In this document: positions 57,247 to 64,000 of the stretch, one piece after another | Layout: the number at the start of each line of letters is the position of its first letter | Numbering within the stretch: position 1 is the stretch's first letter | Source of the DNA: Carya illinoinensis | Taxonomy: Eukaryota; Streptophyta; Magnoliopsida; Fagales; Juglandaceae | DNA length: 64,000 bases | NCBI RefSeq assembly: GCF_018687715.1 | Contig: NC_056759.1 | Coordinates: 29,388,385 to 29,452,384, forward strand | Reading direction: 5' to 3' | Notes under the pieces: model-generated | What the model was told of the DNA's origin: nothing | The model's input: only the letters and a program-made list of their open reading frames with translations | Database searches by the model: none | Translations under genes and position numbers: made by a program

Positions 57247-58586
57247 TGTTGCCCAGATGACTAACACAAGAGGGGGGGTGAATTGAGTTGTATTAAAAAA
57301 AATAACAATTATAAATCAAATATATAATATAAAATATAAACAAAATATGAAATAACAATAAATATAAAGAGTAAGGGTAAGAGAGAAGCAAACTCAGTAT
57401 GTTAACGAGGTTCGGCCCCACTGCCTACGTCCTCGCCTCAAGCTACCCCTTGAGGATTCCCAAATTCACTATTCAACCTCCTTCAGGTGGAGATAGAAAC
57501 CTATTACACCTTTGAACAACACCGCTACAAAGGATCCGTGTAGAACACCCTCTACACTTGCAATCACCTTACACGTGGTGATTCAACTATTCCCCGTGTA
57601 GAATACTTTCTACACACAAGGGTTATACACACCCTTTTTCTGATACAAAAGCTGATAGTGGGTAGGTTATCAGAAAACACTCCTCAACGAGTGAAATAAG
57701 AACAATACAGCGCAAGCTATATCTCTCAAAATGAACAAGGATTAAGGCTCAATGTTTAGAGAAGAGAGAATGAAAGCTTTGAATAAATGTTGTATGCTCT
57801 TGGTGTTGTGAATGTGAAGCTCTCAAATGATCTATTTATAGGCATATGAGACTTTATATTCAAATTTAAAAAGATTCACATGTCAAAGACAACATCATTT
57901 ATTTTTTTCAAAAAATTCAAATAAAAGGTTCTTCTTTTTCAATTGTCAAAGACAACATCATTCACTTTTTCAAAGAATTCAAATAAAAGGTTCTTCTTTC
58001 TCAATTGTCAAAGACAACATCATTCACTTTTTCAAAAAAATCAAACCTAATCTTTTACTTTTAGCATATGACAAAATGAGCACACTTTCATTTTCAAAAA
58101 AATTCAAACCTAATCTTTTACTTTTTGTATAAGTCTAAAAAAGCATCAATCACTTTTGAAAATATTCAAATAAAACATGCACATGTGAAAGATGACAATC
58201 AATCATCTTTAATATTTTCAAAGTTCAACCCTTTAATCAAGGCATGCACATGCAAAAGATGACAATCAATCATCTTTCAAAATTTTCAAATTTAATTTTC
58301 AAAAATATTCATGCACATGTGGAAAATGTATTTTAATGCTTTATGATAAAATATTAATTTTGAGCATTAATCCTAATTTCGAATTTTGAAGAGATTTACA
58401 ACATTACTCTATAATTTTAATGTGAACTTATTCCCTTCTTGCTCATGCTTGTTTCCTTGATGTGCTTGACTCCATTGTGTAGACAACTTGAGCTTGAGAC
58501 TTCTTTATTCTTTGAATTCATTTGTTATCATCAAAATCCATGTGTAGATTTATAATCACATGAAACTTGAAATCTTGAGTTCAACA
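57247..58586 (-). repeat. Copia copy 2, 5' LTR
   Basis: 1340 bp, identical by eye to 49215-50554. The TATA box is the complement of 57833-57841 (TATTTATAG). One 62-bp unit and three copies of a second repeat (AAAGACAACATCATTCACTT) fill U3. Confidence 0.93.
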
Positions 58587-58591
58587 GGTTT

Positions 58592-59323
58592 GATTTTTTT
58601 TAAAAGTGAATGATGTTATCTTTGACAATTGAAAAAGAAGAACCTTTTATTTGAATTTTTTGAAAAAGTGAATGATGTTGTCTTTGACATGTGAATTTTT
58701 TTAAATTTGAATATGAAATCTCATATGCCTATAAATAGATCATTTGAGAGCTTCACATTCACAACACCAAGAGCATATAAGATTCATTCAAAACTTTTAT
58801 TCTCTCTTCTCTAAGCATTGAGCCTTAATCCTTGTTCATTTTGAGAGATATAGTTTGCGTTGTATTGTTCTTATTTCACTCATTGAGGAGTGTTTTCTGA
58901 TAACCTACCCACTATCAGCTTTTGTATCAGAAAAATGGTGTGTATAACTCTTGTGCGTGTAGAAAGTATTCTACACGGGGAATAGTTGAATCACCACGTA
59001 TAAGGTGATTGCAAGTGTAGAGGGTGTTCTACACGGATCATTTGTAGCGGTGTTGTTCAAAGGTATAATAGATTTCTATCTCCACCTGAAGGAGGTTGAA
59101 TAGTGAATTTGGGAATCCTCAAGGGGTAGCTTGAGGCGAGGACGTAGGCAGTGGGGCCGAACCTCGTTAACATACTGAGTTTGCTTCTCTCTTACCCTTA
59201 CTCTTTATATTTATTGTTATTTCATATTTTGTTTATATTTTATATTATATATTTGATTTATAATTGTTATTTTTTTAATACAACTCAATTCACCCCCCTC
59301 TTGTGTTAGTCATCTGGGTAACA
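58592..59323 (+). repeat. Copia copy 3, 5' LTR, right part
   Basis: Continuation of the LTR broken at 49214, with a TATA box (CTATAAATA) at 58729-58737, ending CTGGGTAACA. The two parts together are about 1337 bp, the family size. Confidence 0.88.
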
Positions 59324-59325
59324 AT

Positions 59326-59572
59326 TGGTATCAGAGCTAGTTGACCTGTACTGTTCATACAGGCAGATCACTCATGGGAACTCTCGCTTGTGACTGTGTC
59401 ACCGAAGCAAGACTCTTCGACCATGAGTGACGGTGCACCGATAGAGACGGTGGCCGGCTAGTCTGGTAGGTACAATTGTTAGGTGAAATAGGTGCTGCCT
59501 ATGATCAGTAACAATTAGTATCAGAGCTAAGAGCTCTATTATAAGATTAACTATCTTTTGAGTTAAGATCTT
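59326..59572 (+). other. Copia copy 3 PBS and extended leader
   Basis: PBS TGGTATCAGAGC at 59326-59337 is perfect. A second, mutated copy (TAGTATCAGAGC) is at 59516-59527, and gag starts at 59573. The interval between matches the copy 2 leader with scattered changes. Confidence 0.8.
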
Positions 59573-61205
59573 ATGGCTAACATTGCAGCTTCATTTGGTA
59601 AAGGTCAATTTAGCAGTCGGCCTCCACTCTTTTGTGGAGATGATTACTCATTTTGGAAAGTTAGAATGAGAATGTTTCTTCAAGCTCAAGGTAGAGAAAT
59701 CTGGAAATGTATTGTAAATGGACCTTATATTCCAACAAAAGTGGTTGATGGAGTAAAGGTCAAAAAGGAAGAAGAAGAGTTTGATCGTGAAGACGATAGA
59801 CTTTATACTTTAAATTTAACTGCTATGAATTTATTATATAATGCTCTTAATGGAAATGAGTTTAATAGAATAATGAATTGCGCTACGACAAATGAAATTT
59901 GGGATAACTTGGAAGTAACTTATGAAGGAACTTCACAAGTCAAGGAATCAAAAATTTATATTCTTACTCATGAATATGAAATGTTTAAGATGAATGATGA
60001 TGAATCTATTTCTAGTATGCACACTCGTTTTACTAACATCATAAACAGCTTGACAGCTCTTGGCAAAGTTTATTCCAAGGTGGAGATAGTAAGAAAAATT
60101 CTCAACTCTTTACCAAAACGTTGGAAATCAAAAGTTACAGCGATTCTTGAAGCTAAAGACCTCAAGAAACTCGAAGTCAATGAACTCATCGGGTCACTTA
60201 TCACCCATGAGTACACATTAAAAAGAGGAGAAGAAGAAGGAAAGTCAAAGAAGAGCTTAACACTTAAAGTTGTTCCTCATGAAAGTGAGTGATGAAGATG
60301 AGGAAAATGACGATAAAGATGAAGAAGTTGCGATGATAACAAGAAGAATTCAGAAGTTCTTGAAGAAAAATAGAACTCCTCCGAGGAAATCCTTCAAAAA
60401 GTTTTCCAAGAAAAATTCAGGTAAAAATGACACTTTAATTTGTTATAAATGCAATAAACTTGGTCATATCAAGCCAGATTGTCCTCTGCTAAAGAAAGAT
60501 CGAAACAAGGGCAAGAAAGTAATGAAAGCTACATGGGATGATGATTCAAGTAGCTCAGATAGTGAAGGAAGTAATGAAGAATCAGCAAATCTTTGTCTTA
60601 TGGCTAAAGATGACATTGGGGTAACAAATTTTGATAATATTGAAAATCCTTCATATGAAGAATTGCAAAATGTTTTAGAAGAGGTTTATGAGGAATTTAA
60701 AAAATTCGGTATCAAATATACTGCTTTGAAAAAGAAAAATTTTTCTTTAACAAATGAAATTGATATTTTAAGAAAAGAAAATATCATTTTGAAAGATGAA
60801 AATCTTGAATTGAATAAGAAGAAAACCGATTTAGAAAATATTGTTGAAAACTTTACGAATGGAAAAAGAAATTTTGAAAAACTTCTTGGTAGTCAAAGAT
60901 GTGTTTTTGACAAGGCAGGCTTGGGATATATGCCAAAACAAAAATACAAACCTTATAAAAATTTCTTTGATAATCCTTCTATATCAAAGACCAATAATCA
61001 AAATTCTTTTCATAAAAATAATTTTGTCAAAAAAAGATATTATTATAATCATTCAAGTTCTTAATATATGTCACATGCTATTTGCAATTTCTATAATAGA
61101 AATGGTCATAATTATCATACTTGTCCTATTAGAAGAAATCATACAATGACTGTTAGGGCCATATGGGTACCTAAAAATCTTGTTTCTTCTAATACTAATA
61201 AATAA
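59573..61205 (+). pseudogene. Copia copy 3 gag, broken
   Basis: Follows the copy 2 gag. A two-base deletion at about 60286 shifts the frame after VVPHESE, the zinc knuckle is kept (CYKCNKLGHIKPDC), and a stop lies at 61062-61064. It ends at the conserved family TAA (61203-61205). Confidence 0.88.
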
Positions 61206-61263
61206 AGGACCCAAAGAACTTGGGTACCAAGAAAAATCATTTTAATTGTTTTTATAGGTATGC

Positions 61264-63846
61264 ATGAAGTCTTCCACAAGCAAAAACAAATGGTTTTTAG
61301 ATAGCGGATGTTCAAGACACGTGACGGGATACAAGACTAAGTTCTTTGATCTTAGATTTAAAGAAGAAGGACACGTGACATTTGGAGACAACTCGAAAGG
61401 GAAGATCGTGGGAATAGATAAAATTGGTAATGAATCTTCTCTCATAATTGAAGATGTTCTACTTGTTGAAGGTTTAAAACATAATCTTTTGAGCATAAGT
61501 CAATTATGTGATAAAGGATTTACAGTTACTTTCAAAATGGATAAATGCATTATTTTGAATGATCATGATTGTAATATTTGTTTTATTGCTTTTAGAAATA
61601 ATAATGTTTATACAATCAATTTTGAAGAAATTACCTCACAAGATGCTATTTGCTTTTCAACTAAAAATGAAACTAGTTGGCTATGGCATAGAAGATTAAG
61701 TCATGCCAATATGGAACTTATTTCCAAACTTTCAAAAAATGATCTTGTGAGAGGTTTACCAAAAACAAATTTTCTTAAAGATAAAATTTGTGATGCATGT
61801 CAATTTGGTAAACAAACAAAAACTTCTTTTAAAACTAAGAAACATATTTCCACTACTAGAGTAACTAGACCATTGCAACTAATACACATGGATCTTTTTG
61901 GACCAAATAGAGTTGCAAGTCTAGGAGGAAAATATTATGCATTTGTTATTATTGATGATTTCTCTAGATATACTTGGATCATCTTTCTTGCTCATAAAGA
62001 TGAGGCACATAATGCCTTTACCAAGTTATGCAAGAGAATTCAAAATGAAAATGGTTATACTATTTCAAGTATCCGAAGTGATAGGAGAAAAGAGTTTGTT
62101 AATAAAAATATTGAAACATTTTGTGATGAAAACGGTTTTGTGCATAATTTTTCTGTTCCTCGAACTCCTCAACAAAATGGGGTAGTAGAGAGGAAAAATA
62201 GACCTCTTCAAGAGATGGCAAGAACAATACTCAATGAAAACAACTTGCCTAGTTATTTTTGGGCCGAAGCGGTAAGTACTGCATGTTATGTTATAAATAG
62301 AGTTATGCTAAGGTCTAAATTTGATAAAACCCCCTATGAGCTTTGGAATGAGAAAAAGCCTAACATTGGTTACTTTCATGTATTTGGATGCAAATGTTTT
62401 ATTTTAAATGATAGGGATAATTTAGGCAAGTTTGATGCAAAATCTGATGAAGGTATCTTTCTCGGGTATTCTACTAATAGTAAAGCTTATAGACTATTCA
62501 ATAAAAAGACTTTGACTGTACAAGAATCTATGCATGTAGTATTTGATGAATCTAATTCTCCACTCTCCAAGATATCTATTGATAAAGAAACAGGAGGTAT
62601 AAATAACACAGAAAGTCTCAATCTCAACAAAGAGAAAACAATAGAGGAAGTTCAACATGGAGCCATCAGGAAAGATCATCAAAATTTAATACAAGATACA
62701 ACCAAACAGTGGAAATTTGTGAAAGATCATCCAGTGGAACAAATTTTGGGAGAACCTTCACAAGGTATAAGTACTCGATCATCTCTTAAAAATATTTGCA
62801 ATCATACTGCTTTTCTATCTCAAATTGAACCCAAAAATATTGATGACACACTTCCTGATGAATCTTGGATTCTAGCTATGCAAGAAGAGTTGAATCAATT
62901 TGAAAGAAATGATATTTAGACACTTGTTCTTAGACCCAAAAATCATACTATTATTGGAACAAAATGGGTTTTTAGAAACAAGAAAGATGAGTCCGGAGTC
63001 ATTACTAGAAATAAGGCTCGACTTGTAGCCCAAGGTTTTAATCAAGAAGAAAGAATCGATTATGATGAGACATATGCACCTGTCGCAAGATTAAAAGCTA
63101 TTCGAATGCTACTTGTATATGCTTGTTATAAAGATTTCAAATTTTTTCAAATGGATGTTAAAAGTGCTTTCTTAAATGGTTTTATAAATGAAAAGGTATA
63201 TGTTGAGCAACCTCCAGGTTTTGAAAATCATATTTCCCCAAATCATGTTTTCAAACTCACAAAAGCACTATATAGACTTAAACAAGCTCATAGAGCTTGG
63301 TACGAAAGACTCAGTGGTTTCTTGATTGAAAAAGGTTTTTCAAGAGGAAAAATCGATACAACTCTTTTCATTAAATATGAAAATGATGATATTCTTTTGA
63401 TTCAGATTTATGTTGATGATATAATATTCGGTGCTACTAATGAAAATATGTTTCAAGTTTTTGCTAAGACTATGCAGGAAGAATTTGAGATGAGCATGAT
63501 GGGAGAACTTACATTCTTTCTCGGATTGCAAATTAAGCAAGCAAAAAGTGGGACATTCATCAATCAATCAAAATATATTAAGGAATTACTGAAGAAGTTT
63601 GGGATGAAAAATGCTAAGGAAATTGGAACACCAATGAGCCCATCAACTAAACTTGATAAAGATGAATCCGGTAAACCAGTTGACTCGAAGATATATCGAG
63701 GTATGATTGGTAGCTTATTATATTTAACAGCCAGTAGACCAGATATTATGTTTAGTGTGTGCTTATGTGCACGCTTTCAATCATCTCCAAAAGAATCAAC
63801 AGAGTCAATAAAAATAGAGATAGATTTTTTAAATATTTTTACATAA
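61264..63846 (+). pseudogene. Copia copy 3 pol, broken, lacking RNase H
   Basis: Protease, integrase and reverse transcriptase are recognisable (LDSGCSRH, NGVVERKNR, YVDDIIF). A stop lies at 62917-62919, and the integrase SDRGKEF motif reads SDRRKEF. At about 63798 the sequence jumps from the [20 protein letters not shown] region directly to the post-pol region, removing roughly 600 bases including all of RNase H. The frame then ends in 15 unrelated residues. Confidence 0.88.
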
Positions 63847-64000
63847 ACTTGAGATTCTTAGCCTCATGTTTGAGACGCTCATTCTCTTCATACAATATCA
63901 TGTCATTCTTATCCATGAGAACCGGCAAGCGGAATGAAGAATCTAATAAAGATTTCAACTGTTTATTCTTCTGCCGAATGATTCTTTTCCTTGTGTGAGA
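63840..64000 (-). pseudogene. Copia copy 3 antisense ORF 2, cut by window end
   Basis: The complement reads the C-terminal part of aORF2 (RLPVLMDKNDMILYEENER...). The frame is open as far as visible. The start lies beyond the window, so completeness cannot be judged. Confidence 0.6.

Larger units (their letters stand above)
49215..58586 (-). mobile_element. Ty1/copia element, copy 2, young full-length
   Basis: A 9372-bp element on the minus strand, inserted in the 5' LTR of copy 3 with TSD GGTTT (49210-49214 and 58587-58591). The two 1340-bp LTRs showed no difference when I compared them by eye, which means a very recent insertion. Gag is intact, pol has one single-base shift, and two antisense ORFs are open. 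Reading in element direction: LTR, PBS with extended leader, gag, pol, antisense ORFs, three purine tracts, LTR. Assigned to copia by PR-IN-RT order and tentatively to the SIRE lineage by gag type and multiple purine tracts. Confidence 0.93.
48610..64000 (+). mobile_element. Ty1/copia element, copy 3, split by copy 2 and cut by the window end
   Basis: The 5' LTR begins at 48610 (TGTTGAACCC), is interrupted at 49214 by copia copy 2, resumes at 58592 (58587-58591 being the duplicated target) and ends at 59323. Gag, PR, IN, RT and part of the antisense ORF follow, and the 3' LTR lies outside the window. The five bases before the LTR are TGATC (48605-48609), the expected target duplication. Coding parts carry shifts and stops, and RNase H is deleted, so it is non-autonomous. 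It is more like copy 2 than copy 1. Confidence 0.88.

Overview
The window looks like nuclear DNA of a dicot plant, probably a woody species. It is AT-rich, has intron-containing plant genes (a NETWORKED-2 actin-binding protein, a nicotinamidase of the Arabidopsis NIC1 type, an At4g38062-like coiled-coil protein), and much of it is LTR retrotransposons, LINE relics and MITEs. Some repeat families resemble ones I associate with Fagales (walnut, hickory, oak), but that placement is an impression only. No rRNA, intact tRNA gene, CRISPR array or bacterial feature was seen.

Layout. 1-2.74 kb: 3' end of a Ty3/gypsy element of the Tat/Athila type, with an LTR rich in CGCTCGAGCG palindromes. 2.99-7.4 kb: a LINE reverse-transcriptase relic, a pair of ~275-bp direct repeats, MITEs and undefined AT-rich DNA. 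7.7-10.7 kb (minus): an uninterrupted 1008-aa coiled-coil gene whose transcript probably starts near 14.4 kb; the presumed 5' intron holds a decayed GAMYB-like R2R3-MYB pseudogene. 14.9-18.7 kb: MITEs of two families. 19.0-21.7 kb (plus): a small two-coding-exon plant gene of unknown function with a duplicated 5'-UTR intron. 25.0-29.6 kb (plus): a two-exon NET2 gene with expanding 141-bp coding repeats. 30.4-33.5 kb (minus): a five-exon nicotinamidase gene whose introns contain a 5'-truncated LINE with a 14-bp target duplication and a TRIM-like element.

34.9-64 kb is a nested transposon cluster. A LINE ORF2 relic was split by copia copy 1 (35219-44030, TSD CAGTT) and by a 448-bp TRIM (44995-45442, TSD GAAGG). 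Copia copy 3 (48610 to beyond the window) had copia copy 2 (49215-58586, minus, TSD GGTTT) inserted in its 5' LTR. Copy 2 has two 1340-bp LTRs that look identical by eye, so it is very young, although pol has a one-base frameshift.

The most interesting system is in this copia family, probably of the SIRE/Sirevirus lineage. Between pol and the 3' LTR it carries antisense coiled-coil ORFs, two in copy 2 that look like paralogues of each other, with a conserved TATA-like box upstream of the second. The family also has a conserved stop and frame change between gag and pol, and in copies 2 and 3 a duplicated tRNA primer-binding site in an extended leader. All calls come from reading the sequence; no database search was run.
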